NCBI GenBank assembly: GCA_037974965.1 | Contig: JBBPFI010000004.1 | Span: forward strand, 124,001-188,000 | Length of the DNA stretch: 64,000 nucleotides | Direction of reading: 5' to 3' | DNA from: Dacryopinax spathularia | Taxonomy: Eukaryota; Basidiomycota; Dacrymycetes; Dacrymycetales; Dacrymycetaceae | In this document: piece after piece, positions 30,138 to 41,942 of the stretch | Layout: the number at the start of each line of letters is the position of its first letter | Position numbering within the stretch: the first letter of the stretch is position 1 | The notes under the pieces: generated by a model | The model's input: only the letters and a program-made list of their open reading frames with translations | Database searches by the model: none | What the model was told of the DNA's origin: nothing | Program-made: the position numbers and the translations under genes

Positions 30138-33100
30138 ATGGCGCTCCGTCCTCCTCGACAGCGTGAGGAAATCATCTCGGCATCACGCATGTCTGCCGTC
30201 GATGCAATACTACCTCCACTCGGGGCCACCCATCCACCCATGCCACCTTCCGGGAAATCGCATTTGACTACAGACACTCCTTTGGAGGCCGACCACGGAT
30301 CGCAACAAGCACGACGCCCGATAATGCGACGCATGTACGATGCAGTACGCCAAGAGGGGCTGGTGCAGCGGGTGCGAGAGAGGAAGACTAAGTCAAGGAG
30401 AGAGACCACACATACCAAGGAGCACAGTGACTCTGACGACTTTGAGGTTTTCCCGGCCACGGATCTCCCTCACCTGCCTTATGTGGAAAGAGGAGACTCA
30501 GAGACGGACGAGCAAAACGTCGAGAGCCAGCCTTATGGAAAGGGTCAGACGGAATCGTGAGTCGCTTGCAATTCTCAGTCCAATTGCATGGCCAATCTCA
30601 CTGAAAAGGAACGATGGTGATAGGAAGAATGACCTCGCAAGCAAGGATGAATTTCCGTCATCGGCCGCTGCACAATCCGAGGGTGAATCTGATTCATCTC
30701 ACGCGCAGTCGCACGATAGGCCGCCACGTGCGACATCCGTGCATTCGCTCCAGCAGCGCATCGATGCCATCCCGACCGATCCCGCCCTCGATCCAGACGA
30801 CATTATTGCCAAATACGTATGCGAGCAGCTACAGGCTGAGGAGCCGGTCGGCAATCCGGACTTCATGCGTGATAGCCTGCCAGCAATCAAACGGCTCGTT
30901 CGACGCATGTCCGATCAACTCAATGCGGGCCAGCTGCAGGTCAACGTTCCGGCCAGTTCAGAATTGCCCGTGCTGCGGGACAATGGAGCAAAGAGACACA
31001 GGAGAGGCGTTTCCCTGAATACTGCCGATGTTGCATCGAGTGCCAATGGCGTACCCCATCGTGCGCGGCGACGTGCCGACACCTTGGCTGGAGTCGTTGT
31101 GCGTGCTCTCACCTTAATGACGATTTCAGGTCCTCACCTCGCCTGTTTAGCCGGCCTTGCTTCTCACTCCGCCTGACGAGCGGGGGATGCGCACAACGGA
31201 GAAGCAAGCACATCCGAAAACGACTCGCACGCCTCACGATAGACAAGACTCGCAGAATGAGTCCAAAATACGCAAATCAAAGAACGACACCATAGAGAAG
31301 GATGATATCGGGAAGCGCCTAGAGCTGTCAACGCCTCCACGTGCTACACCAGCATGGCGAGGGCAATCACCCAATCGCTCGCAAAGCAGTCCTCGGCACT
31401 TGCATACTACAAGTCCGAGCACCCCGGCGCTCGAGGGCTCCCCTGCAACCGTGCCGGATATACCTCCTAAAACACCGTTCCGACTTGTTCATTGTATCGA
31501 CTTGAACCGAAAGCAGGAAAGATGCCGGAATTGGTTTAAGGCAGCCTCCAAGTATATGTGGATAACTCCCAAGCGTTACATCGGCAGGGCTTGCCGTGTG
31601 CATGAGGTGTATTTGCCCCAGGCTGGAGGCTTCTACACCCCCGTCCATTCCAGATGGGTTGCTTTCGAAGACTGGATACCGGCGCACTTATCCCCGGAAA
31701 CGAAGAAGGCTCTTCGGGAGATGATGGAGTGCTCACCGACCTCTTCGGAGAAACCCGGTTATATCTATGCGTACGAGCCCGAGAGGGCCACTGCGAGATT
31801 GGTATCCTCTGACGAGCCGTTCGTCATCAAGGTGGGTTATACGAACAATGTGTGGAGACGCGTTGGACAGTGGACCGACCAGTGCGACCAGAACGTCATA
31901 CTACGAGGACAGTGGCCCGTGTGCCCTGTGTCTAGCACAACTCAGCCTAGCACGTCCTCTGTTGCTTGCGGCGGCGAAACGACCTTGTATCCGAGGAAGC
32001 TCGAAGCGCTTATCCACATGGAGCTGAATGACGTGTCATTTCGCAATACCCACCTGACGAGCGCGTTCCTCACATCCCGGCCGCCACCTAGACGTCTCCT
32101 CAAGCATGCAAGGCCGCCTTTTCCATCTCCGCGCTCGGACGGCGCCAGATCGGACGCGACATTCGGTAGCAGCCGCTCCGCCACGCCGCTGCCATCGGAG
32201 CGCTCTCCGTCACCTTCACCTTCTGTGGCCTCCAGAGCAGAACATGCTCCAAGGGTTGAATGCCCTGTCTGTAAGCGACGCCATAAGGAGCTGTTCACGT
32301 TTGGACGTAACATTAATTGCCTCGGGACGGATTGGGAGTGGAAGGAGGTGGTCTGGCCCATTATTGAGAAATGGGGTCGATTCATCGACCTCGTTTTCGG
32401 TCCTGACGCTGAGCAAGACACTGAGGAAGAAGACGCTCTTCTGACCGGTTCCCAGGAGGACGAGAAGGACAGCGTGAAGGCATGCGACGATCCGAGCTCA
32501 GTTACCGAGGCCAAGCGTGCGGGTCGACAGGAGGCTGAGGATGAAGACGATTTCTTTGCCCGTGGGAACGGAACGAAAGCCATGCTAGACTTGAAAAGAC
32601 GTCCCTTCCTGCAGCAATTGGCTGGCAAGGGAGCGTGTTTGCCCAAGCATTTGCATGATGAGAGCGGCGAGGACTTGGATGGTGACGACGTGAAGGATGA
32701 ACGGCACAGATCGAATGCGGAACATGGAGCTCAGGAAGACGCCGAACAACTCCGCTCCGCCGATCATGTGGAGAGGCACCGCAGACCCTCCGTTTCGGAC
32801 CGCACGAGCCCCTCGACATTTGACACGCGAGGGAAGATAACTTCCTACGCTCTGCAATCAACCTCGGATGAGCCGAATGAAGATCCTAGGCCCCAAACCG
32901 CGCTCCTACGCATTCATGCATGGCGAGAGAAGGTTGGGAAGCACCTTCCCGCTGCCGGCATTTCTGAGGAAGAAGACAGCGCGTCCCACTGTGACGACGA
33001 TACAGCGTCTGATCATGGGAATGAAGACCCCCAATCGAAGCATAAGGAAGTGAATACCGGACAGGACCGTGAGGGAGACATGAAATCTGAGTATGTGGAG

Positions 33101-33577
33101 GGAGAGCACGCCACCCTCGGCCATCGTGGAGGAGCTTCCGCGTCCAGTACTCAGGAAGACGCTCTGTTCCATTATGAGCTGGGTGACGAGACCGAGGGTG
33201 ACCAGGAGGGAGAGGGTACCGCGTCCGACCATCCGAAAGAAGACTCAGCGTCTGACCGTGAGACAGAAGACACTGGGTCCGACTACGGGACAGAATACAC
33301 CAACTCCGACCATGAACAAGAAGAGTCCGATCGCGAAGCCGCGGCGAATGGGGATGTCGCTCCGACCCGTCGGGCGACCGGCCGGCTGAAAGTTGGCTCA
33401 TCAATACCATCGTTCAGGAGGGCGACCGGGAACCTGCGAGGGGCGGTCATCTCCGCTTTTGCCGCTCGATCGGCTGGCAGCGGTCCGGGATCCAGCTCGG
33501 AGAACTCGAGTGAAGGTACCGAAGCTCGGATTTTTCGTGAAGCACGAGCAGCAGGAGCAGCGTATCGCACCCCATAG
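30138..33577 (+). CDS. GIY-YIG nuclease-fold protein, acidic-tailed paralogue, 1,106 aa
   Basis: Three exons (30138-30556, 30624-31098, 31151-33577; 3,321 nt). The N-terminal 420 residues are disordered and charged. The central module parallels the upstream protein: RCRNWFKAASKYMW, a VHEVY in place of the paired His, WVAFEDWIPAHLS, GYIYAYE, VIKVGYTNNVWRRVGQWTDQC, KLEALIHMEL, then CPVCKRRHKELFTF and EWKEVVWPIIEKWGRF. The first Cys motif differs from the paralogue (CIDLNRKQERC). The last 390 residues are a very acidic Ser/Asp/Glu tail with repeated SDxxxED units, ending in a short basic segment. Probable old tandem duplicate with a newly grown tail. The acceptor of intron 1 is ambiguous (30,613 also keeps the frame). 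Confidence 0.82.
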
Positions 33578-33878
33578 GACACCAGCGGGTGAACACCACG
33601 GGAAGCCAAGGAGCCAAGTAGATGAAGAGTAGACGATGAGCGGGACTGACCGAAAGCGGCTTAGAGGAGGTCTGGTCCGATGGAATGTTTTCGTTTTCTC
33701 TGGTGATCATTGGATTTGGTGCCATGGTCTGAATGTTTGTTGCGGACTCCTTGCTACAGGACGGACATTGCGCCGGACTCCTTCAGCAGGTTGACATTTC
33801 TGATTGCTATTGGTGTTGTTATTGTAAAGATCTTGTTTGTGCATGTATTATAGTTTGACTCCCGCACACGGTCGTACA

Positions 33879-34426
33879 ATGGCCAGAAGAAGAAAAAGCC
33901 AACATCCCTTCACCGTCACCCGACTGCTAGTTACGCCAACCAAAGTCAACACGTAAGCAAGCCCCTTGCTGACCTCATCTTCTCCCCAAATTAGCTCATC
34001 AGGCACCCCTCTCGTTCAAAATCAGCCTCCATCAGGGTTCTTACGGGCGACGCGTGGGCTCAACGACCGGAACGCTTATCTCGCGCTTATCTCAGACCGG
34101 CGGACGTATTACGTGAGCGGAGTTCCTATGCCGACCGCGCTTGACAGGTGGTCGAGGGTTTGATAAACGGACCATGCTTGGCTTTTCGTTTGCGTGAATC
34201 GGAGATGGTCAGGATCTTGTACGGTGGATGATGAACCGGCTTGAGCGCGCAGTACGACGGGTCAGTAGAAGACGATATCAGATCTGTCCTGGATGAATGG
34301 GCATGGAAGGTGGTCAAGAAGAGGGCGGCGCCGCCGGCACGCACTGCTTCTGATAAGATCTCCCAGCCCGGTTCATTCAACAGCCTCAAGGCCTGGATCA
34401 ACAATGCCATAAATCCCAACTTATGA
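33879..34426 (+). CDS. Small protein of unknown function, 136 aa
   Basis: Three exons were inferred (33879-33952, 33995-34157, 34253-34426; 411 nt, in frame). The protein has a basic start (MARRRKSQHPF), a compact core GFLRATRGLNDRNAYLALISDRRTYYVSGVPMP, and a helix VEDDIRSVLDEWAWKVVKKR near the end, closing with FNSLKAWINNAINPNL. It reads like a real folded small protein, but I do not recognise the family. The donor of intron 2 (GTTTGA) is atypical, so that junction is uncertain. It lies 300 bp downstream of the second GIY-YIG gene on the same strand. Confidence 0.45.
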
Positions 34427-36170
34427 GTTTCGGATGTGCCTGCATCTCACAACAAATACTCTCCAACTTACACCTACGCCGTGCAGTCATCAGTATCACC
34501 AACTCACACTCTGCACTTCGCCGACGAAGAGCCGCCCATACGGTCCCATCCTTCTCCTGGAGGTCTAAATAAGGCACTCAGAAGCCGGACGAATTCCCGC
34601 CCGAAGTCTAACCACCTTTTAAAGCAGGCTTCGTCTGATGCCTCTCCGCCAGCCAATCAGAATATTAGTCAGCCTCGAATCCCTCGTGACTCGCCCTTCG
34701 GGGCTGTGTGCTTCTAAAGATGACTCGCGCAGATCCATGCGATTCCATGAGCGCGAGCATCATGGGCAGCGGCGGGGAGGGGTCGGGAGGTTGTCCACTA
34801 TTTTTGGGGTGTAGGACCATCTTCTAGCCAGGCCATTTTATGGCGTTCCCCCGACCAGAACGCTTGGCGATGATTTCAGGGATTTTGCTCCGGTGTTACG
34901 TTGCGGCGTATTGTTGCATTATTGATAGTGACCAAGAGCGACATTGTCACGCCCAAACCCGGATCCGTGTCGGGAGTGCGCAACGGGAAAAGGTGTCTCG
35001 GCCTGCTGCGCTATCTCGGATGCTCACCCGCTGACGCCCCGTCCTCTAGTCAGGACTCCCAATCCCACCTCATCGGAAAGAGGTTAGCAGACTGCCATAA
35101 ATAAGAGTCATAGTCATTGTTACCAATAATATCCATACTTGTCCGAACTCAGTCACCCAAATTAGCCAAAATTGCCTGTTTTGGGGAGAGGATGAGCTCG
35201 ATTTCGTCCGAATTGATAGGCTAACGGGGTACGTCATAAGCACTTTGTCAGCGTCATGCTTCCTCAGGGCACGCACGGCGCGCCAAGAGAATGGTTCCGC
35301 GGGGGCGCGTCCTTGCCGGAAATCTTTCGTTGCTCCACGACGACCCCTGCGCTCACCCATTTTCGCCCAAGCAACCCCTAGGGGTCGTTCACACCCGGCG
35401 CCCATCCGGACGAGGGCGCTCATTAATCCTTCTCACGCAACCGACCTGGCCGGACAGCCGGTTGTCCGGCAATGATTTGACGATACGGTTTGCTTGGTTT
35501 TTGCGATTTGGGCGATGCGATGGCTTGACACGGCTGCGCGCCCAGACGCGGCGCACGCTGCTCCGCTCCGTTTCTCGTGCGATGGGAGCGACTCTGGCGA
35601 GACATGGTGCATCGTGGCGGGACTGTCAGAGATCTAGAACTCCGCCCACCCAAGTCTGTTTACCTGACCACGCTCATGCTCAGCCCAGCTCGCGTCGGCT
35701 GCGAACCCGCCGCTGCGGTTGGTAAGCGCCCCACGCTGCTCGTCTGCCCGGATCCTCGTACCCCTCACCCAACCCAACCCAGGCAGACGGATACCCGGTG
35801 ACTCGGCGCGGAGGATCTTCCTGCGCTGATCTCGGCGCGCGTTCTGCTCTCAGGGTCTCCCCGTTCTTCCCGTTCCCGGCGGTGGGTGACAGTGATGCGA
35901 TGACATAACCCTCTTCTGCGGGGCGCATATATACGCCCCCCGCCGTCGGAGGAGGGGGGAAACTGATCCGGCGAATTTCCTTCCCTCTTTCTTTGTTCTC
36001 TCTGCTGTTTGTGGCTATCTATTCCTTCAGTGACTTGACTGCTGTTGACGAATATACTGTCGACTTGACAACGGTAGACTGAGCGACGCCGGCCCTCGTC
36101 TTGACGCATATAGTTGACTTCCTACCTTACTGGTCAACGCTTGGTCGTCAGAAAATTCTTTAAACGCATA
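34427..36170. other. Intergenic, 1.7 kb, no gene seen
   Basis: Several short frames (34436-34717, 35291-35725) lack motifs and splice continuity. The right end (about 35,920-36,170) is the likely promoter of the MFS gene, with GCATATATACG near 35,925. Confidence 0.35.
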
Positions 36171-38053
36171 ATGGCCCCCCAACCATCAGGTAGCAACACC
36201 CCCACGCCCGGGGCGACTCTCCGCCCTCCTTCCCCCGCCCTGTCGGGCGACTCCTCCGTCCGCACCCTCACCCCCTCCGATCCGCCCGCGACCGACCTTT
36301 CCCCCGAAGAAGCGAACGAGAAGCCCAAGCCCACCCTCAAGCTCGACACCAGGGGCACACACGAGCGGGACTTTGCAGACGTAGACCTCGAGGCTGCCCG
36401 CGCTACTTCCGCACACCAGACAATCCCACCGGGTCGGCATAACCTCGAGGATGCGGAACACAGCGTCGGGGACTTGAGCGAGGTCTTCTCACCGGGTGAG
36501 GAAGCACCAGCGGAGATCGAGAGGGAGAAACAGGACCCGTTTTTGGTCGTGTGGGAGGAAGGGGACAAGGGGAATCCGAAGAACTGGAACAGGCTCTATC
36601 GGTGGTACATCACCGTTTTTGGTGCTCTATTAGCACTCAATGCGTACGTCCTCTCCCCTTCCGCACAATCTGCCATAGATACTAAATGAAAACGTGCAGA
36701 ACATTCGCCTCCTCTGCTCCATCCGGGATCATCCCGCAGCTCATAGAAGACTTCCACATGTCCCAGGAAATCGCCACTCTCCTCATAGCGATCTTCGTCG
36801 TCGGATACTGCATCGGTCCTCTCCTCTGGGGTCCGTTATCCGAGTCATACGGCCGGCGGCCAATCTTTGTCTTCGCATTCTTCATCTACACCATCTTCCA
36901 GATCGCGGCCGCCGTAGCACCCAACACCGGTGCACTCATCGCATTCCGTTTCCTTGGGGGATGCTTCGCTTCTGCACCCCTGACGAATGCCGGCGCGCTG
37001 CTGGCGGATATCTGGGACCCAGATACAAGAGGGAAGAGCATGGCGTTCTTCACTCTGGCGCCATTTGCGGGCCCAGCGCTCGGGCCGATCGTTTCCGGTT
37101 ACATGTCCGTCGCGGGCGTGAGCTGGAGGTGGCTCTTCTGGGTCCTGGCGATCTTCGCGGGTGTTTGTTGGGTTGCGATCATCTTCACCCTCCCCGAGAC
37201 TTACGGGTATGTCCACTTTCCCCCGATACGTCGAGAATGAATGTGCTGACTCTATATGCGCAGACCCTCCCTCCTCGTGAGCAAAGCCAAAGCCACCCGT
37301 CTTCGCACCGGCGACCCGCGGTACTACGCCGCCCTGGAACGGGCAGACACGAACATCAAAGCGCGCATCAGTGCCGTCCTCGCCAGACCATTCAAGGTCC
37401 TCCTGCTCGAGCCCATGCTCATCTTCATAACGATCTACATGTCCTTCGTATACGGCTGTATCTACCTGCTCTTCGAGGCCTTCCCGATCGTCTTCACCGA
37501 AGGCCACCACATGAACCTCGGCGCCTCGGGGCTCATGTACCTGCCCCTATTCCTGGGCGGAGTAGCAGGGGTGATCTGCTACCTGCTCGTCTTCAACCCG
37601 CGGTACGAGATGTTCATGCGCCGATACGCGCCCAACCCCGTCCCGCCCGAACATCGGCTCGAGATGGCCTTTGTCGGCGGGCCCCTATTCGCACTCTCCT
37701 TCTTCTGGTTCGGCTGGACCAGCTACTCAAGCATCTCGTACTGGTCTCCCCTAATGGCTATCTTCCCGCTCGGCTTTGGAGTCGTGTTGATCTTCCTCTC
37801 CCTCTTCAACTACATAATCGATGCGTACCTCATGGTCGCCGCTTCTGCCCTCGCGAGCTCGACGGTGGTGCGATCGGCGTTTGGAGCTGGGTTCCCGCTG
37901 TTCGCTACCCAGATGTATGAGAAGCTGAACCCGAGGTGGGCGAGCACGCTGCTGGGGTGTATTGCGCTGCTGTTGATCCCGATCCCGTTCGTGTTGTCGG
38001 CTTATGGGAGGGTGTTGAGACGGAAGAGCAAGTATGCGCCGACGAAGGAGTGA
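36171..38053 (+). CDS. MFS transporter, DHA1 drug/polyamine:H+ antiporter type, 589 aa
   Basis: Three exons (36171-36643, 36700-37206, 37264-38053; 1,770 nt). About 130 N-terminal residues are cytosolic, Pro/Ser/Glu-rich, ending with the family's GDKGNPKNWNRLYRW boundary before helix 1. Twelve hydrophobic segments follow. Motif A after helix 2 is GPLSESYGRRPIF; helix 4-5 has RFLGGCFASAPLTNAGALLADIW; motif C-like GPALGPIVSGYM with SWRWLFWVLAI. The central loop is KAKATRLRTGDPRYYA. The second half contains EPMLIFITIYMSFVYGCIYL and FNYIIDAYLMVAASALASSTVVRS, ending GRVLRRKSKYAPTKE. This layout is that of fungal plasma-membrane antiporters such as Tpo, Flr1 and benomyl/cycloheximide exporters; the substrate cannot be told from sequence. 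Confidence 0.92.
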
Positions 38054-38551
38054 GCGCGGGGAGCAGCTTGCGAGCCTGCCGGTGCGAGGGTTTAAGGTGG
38101 AGAGGAGGACGATCTCGTTATACGACAACAATTGCATAGACCGCTCCTGCATTGAAGAAAGGAGCTAGCATCACTCATATTACAGCGCACTACTTGTATT
38201 TTAGCTGCATTAAGAATTAGATAATGGGAGGTGGTTGTATGGGATTGGCACGGTTCGCATTTTTATAGAAGACAAATCAATCACTCCGCACCTGGCCATA
38301 AGGATGAAGCCAAATGATAAACGCTAGCGTAAGTGGGAGTACTCTGCCTAATACAGTGTGTCCTGCAGGTACTGCTCGTTCCATTTTCTGTCCCGCCGGT
38401 CAATCCAGGAAACTTAGCCAGTTTGTATACTGATCGTCGTCAATGCACCGCCTCATCATGCACACGGCGGACCAGGACATCAGGACATTCTAGTCTGACA
38501 ACCTTTGCTTCATAAAGTCAACGAATACACCGTTTCGCCCCAATACTCGAT
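38054..38551. other. Convergent intergenic, 0.5 kb
   Basis: 3' ends of the MFS gene (+) and the decarboxylase (-). AT-rich with possible polyadenylation signals (AATAATG-like). Nothing else seen. Confidence 0.35.
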
Positions 38552-40326
38552 CTAATGCGCCCCATTCGTCTCCGCCGCCCTCTTCCCTTCCTTCCACTCC
38601 GTCCAAGCCTCGACCCCAGCAGCACTAATGACGTCCCAAGCCCTCCTCACATGTCTCTCCTCCGTCCTCTGCGCCCCGACCGCAAACCGCAAACAAAACA
38701 TGCCCAACAAATCCGTCTGCGTAAGCGTGATATCGTCCCGCGCCGCGATCTTCTGATACATCAGTCTATTCAGACCATTCAGCTCTTCCTGCCCCAGGTC
38801 CTGTACCCCTCCCCCACGCGGCCGGAGGCGGAACACCGCCAGGGCAAAACTCTGCGGTGTGCAGAGCTCGAACAGCGTGCTCTGCCCCACAAACTCCGAG
38901 AACAGGCTAGCGAGTCTCACGCTCTTCCGGATATGCGCCTGCAGCCCTTCGATCCCGTAGGACCGCAGGACGAACCAGAGCTTGATGCTTCGGAATTTCC
39001 GGCCGAGTGAGAGCTGCCAGTTCCGGTAGTCGATTACCATTCCCGCGTCGGACTGTTTTGTGCGCAGGAAGGCGGGCGTCACGTCGAGCGCTTCGGTGAG
39101 TTGGGTGCGGTCCCGGACCCAGAGGGCGGAGAGGTCGAAGTTCGTTAGGCCCCACTAGTACGCGTATGAGCACATCCGCATAACGAAAGGGCGGAGAGGG
39201 GGGGATATACCTTGTGGAAGTTGGTACAGAATGAGTCGGCGTACGCGTTGATGTCGTCCAGGAAAGACTGCGCCCTGTACTCTGGACAGCTCAGCGCTAC
39301 GCCCGCCCAGGCAGCATCGACGTGCATCCACAACCCTGCCTCGCGTGCAATGGGTCCGATCTCCGGCATGCGGTCTATCGCTCCAGTCGATGTCGTGCCA
39401 AGTGTCGCGACTGCCACAGGTTCGTCAGCTACAGGCTTCGGCAAGAGGGGAAGTGGACGTACCAAGGACGAACGGATGTCTTCCTGCCTCCTTGTCCTCT
39501 AAGATCGCCTTCTGAAGCGTACTGCCCCGGAGCCCATATTGGTAGGTAGGATGCACGTCCAACGCTCGAAAGTTCAAACCCAATATGAGCGCGGCCTTCG
39601 CCCCGAGGGAATGAGTCTGTGTCGTTCCGTATATGACGAGGTCGGACGGCGAGACGGTGGGATGTGAGCGGAGGTACGCCGAGCGGGCAGCGACGATCGC
39701 TACCAGTGCTGAGTCTGATGCGCTCGTCTACCATGCGTGTCAGTCCGGGCTGGAAGTGCAACTGGAAGGCAAGGCAAGGCGCACCTGGATAACTCCTCCT
39801 CCCTTCCCGCTCTGCACCCAGAACGCCTCCTCCAACCCAAGCAGCTTCGCCGCCCAATCCATGACCACACTCTCGAGCTCCGTACACGCCGGCGAGCACG
39901 CCCAGTTAAACCCCGGGTTCGTGACGCTCGACGCGTACAAATCCGCTAGCATGCCTTCGAACGTCGCGTTCGCCGGGAAGTACGCAAAGAAAGAGGGGTG
40001 TTGCCAGGATGTGATGCCCGGTAGGATGAGGCGCTGGAAGTCGGCGGAGATGGCGGAGAAGGGCTCGCCCTTTTGAGGGGCTTCATCTAGACGTGGTTGC
40101 GATGAGCTAGGCAGTGAGCACGGCGGGAGGAGGCGTACCTGGCACGAGCTGAGACAGGTAGCCCGGTTCGACCTGCGCTACGACGGGTCGCTGCTCGAGG
40201 CTGGCATAGTAGTCGCATATCGCGTCGATGGCCTTGTACCCCTCCTTCCTGAACCTGCACGTTGACAGTATCAGCACCACCGACCAGCCATGGTACAAGG
40301 TACGCGACGTACTGCTCGATATCCAT
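38552..40326 (-). CDS. Aromatic-L-amino-acid decarboxylase (PLP group II), 499 aa
   Basis: Six exons (40326-40313, 40254-40139, 40086-39785, 39727-39463, 39410-39211, 39154-38552; 1,500 nt). The first exon is 14 nt and encodes MDIEQ. Together with exon 2 it gives the family opening MDIEQF-R-x-E-G-Y-x-A-I-D-x-I-C-D-Y-Y. Further landmarks: HPSFFAYFPANATFEGMLAD, NWACSPACTELE, QSGKGGGVIQ, ASDSALVAIVAAR, VATLGTTSTGAIDRM, WMHVDAAWAG and CTNFHK, whose Lys299 should bind pyridoxal phosphate, followed by WGLTNFDLSALWV. The C-terminus has SLGRKFRSIKLWFVLRSYG and LFELCTPQSFALAVFRL. Family members decarboxylate DOPA, tyrosine, tryptophan or 5-hydroxytryptophan in the cytosol; the substrate is not determined. 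Divergent from the GNAT gene. Confidence 0.94.
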
Positions 40327-40737
40327 CTCTGCGAACAGCTACGGACTTGGAAGCAAGAGACAGGTTGCTCAATTGACCTTCGCGCTCTTGCTGATAATGT
40401 TCAACCGAGCTCTCGCTGACAGCAGAGACATGACAGTCGCTGAACCGTACGGGTGTCCGCGGCGCCGATCCGCAATGTGCGATGTGGCGTCGGTCAGTCG
40501 GTCGGGACGACCGTAGAACATTGCTTGGTGACTACCTTCCCACGGTCCTAATCTCAGATCCATCAGCGCCGACGCTACCGTGGATCACAAAGATGCAGCG
40601 AAGCGATAAGATGCGCAATGAATTATGCCGAAAATGACTCATCCTCGTTAAATACAGTTGACACCGGCAGTCCCTGACCTGTTTGTCTTCCTGTCCGAAT
40701 TTATCCCACGATACCTGGCCCTCGGCGTGGAATCTCT
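40327..40737. promoter_or_regulatory. Divergent promoter, decarboxylase and GNAT genes
   Basis: 411 bp shared upstream region. No clear TATA box; GATC-containing short motifs but no recognisable operator. Confidence 0.35.
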
Positions 40738-41456
40738 ATGTCTGGACAGGCTGCACAACCGTCGAACCCGCCACAACCGCCGGAAACGGAGATTATTGTT
40801 GCTGATACGCCGGAGCTGTTTGAGCAATGTTTGGCTGTCAGGCTGAAAGGTGCGCATGACAGGATTCTCTCGCCGAGGAAGGACACACGATGCTGATTGC
40901 CAGGCAGTGTTCTCCGATGAGCAGGGCTTTCCAGTGCGTATCTTCGTTCACTGATCATGCATGCGTCTGAGGCGACAGATAGGAAGACACCGAACTAGAC
41001 CAGTACGCCCCTTCGCTACGATCCTCTCCAACCATTTAACCACGGTCTGGCAGCTACGACACCCCCGGCCTAGCAACCCACTTCCTCCTCCGTCTCCTCC
41101 CCTCCAAAGACCCAATAGGCACGATCCGCATCGTCCACAACCCGCGCAAACTCGGTCGGCTCGCAGTCCTCCCCCAATACAGGAAATACAAGCTGGGCGC
41201 GGCGCTCGTCAACCGCGCACACCAGTGGGTGCTGGACGCGGAGCCGAGCACGGGCGGGGAGAGGCCGTACGACGTTGTGGCGCATTCCCAGATATATGTG
41301 AAGCCTTTCTATGCTAAGTGCGCTTGTCCACCTATCATATTTTCATTGATCGGAGAGCTGACAGAGGAGACCAGGTTTGGCTATGTGGAGGAAGGGCCGG
41401 AGTTCGACGAGGATGGGGCGCCGCATCAGAAGATGGTGGTGCGGCTGAAGCCGTGA
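40738..41456 (+). CDS. GNAT-family N-acetyltransferase, 167 aa
   Basis: Five exons (40738-40849, 40908-40933, 40983-41002, 41054-41317, 41375-41456; 504 nt), two of them only 26 and 20 nt. The assembled protein reads LAVRLKVFSDEQGFPEDTELDHYD, a typical GNAT start. It continues with HFLLRLL, GTIRIVHN, the acetyl-CoA-binding LGRLAVLPQYRKYKLGAALV (Arg/Gln-x-x-Gly-x-Gly/Ala-like loop), HSQIYVKPFYAKFGY and FDEDGAPHQKMVV. The last block is diagnostic of the ElaA/YjcF-type subgroup found in fungi as small cytosolic acetyltransferases; the acceptor substrate is unknown. The small exons were chosen because they alone restore these conserved blocks in frame. Confidence 0.85.
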
Positions 41457-41942
41457 CTGTGCCTGCTTGCGTATTTGGCTGTTGTGTGCCCGCTAGATAG
41501 AAGTGGTTGAAGGGAAGGACATCTAGAATCTGCAGGCACCGGAGGCGATAATACGGGAATAGAAGTCCGATTGACCAGGATGCCCTACTGTGATCGCACG
41601 GCGGTTACGGAATGCCTCGGTAGGGCAGCAGCACTGGAGCTGCCTTCATGTGCTGCCACCTATAAAGTGATCAAATCCCAGCAGCGACTGCAGATATCCG
41701 GCCAGACATGAGCTGCTCAAGAATAGCACATCTTTGATCATCAATGAATCACGTGCGCTCGAGTCATGTCCAACGCGCCCGATTGAGCAACGCGACTGAT
41801 TTTCATTTCGGCCGCCCAGCGCCGCACCGACCAAAGATCCAACGATCCCTGACTTTCGAATTATTGTCTCGTACCAATACCTTCCCGTCTCTCATTGCCT
41901 GCCAGGACGGATCCTAGAAGCCTGCTGGACAGGACTGGAACA
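41457..41942 (+). other. Intergenic, 0.49 kb
   Basis: Holds the GNAT 3' end and PRO1 promoter. Nothing further recognised. Confidence 0.35.

Noticed and set aside
34427-36170. Several 60-145 codon frames
   Set aside because: No motifs, no frame continuity through plausible introns, and mixed strands; treated as intergenic.
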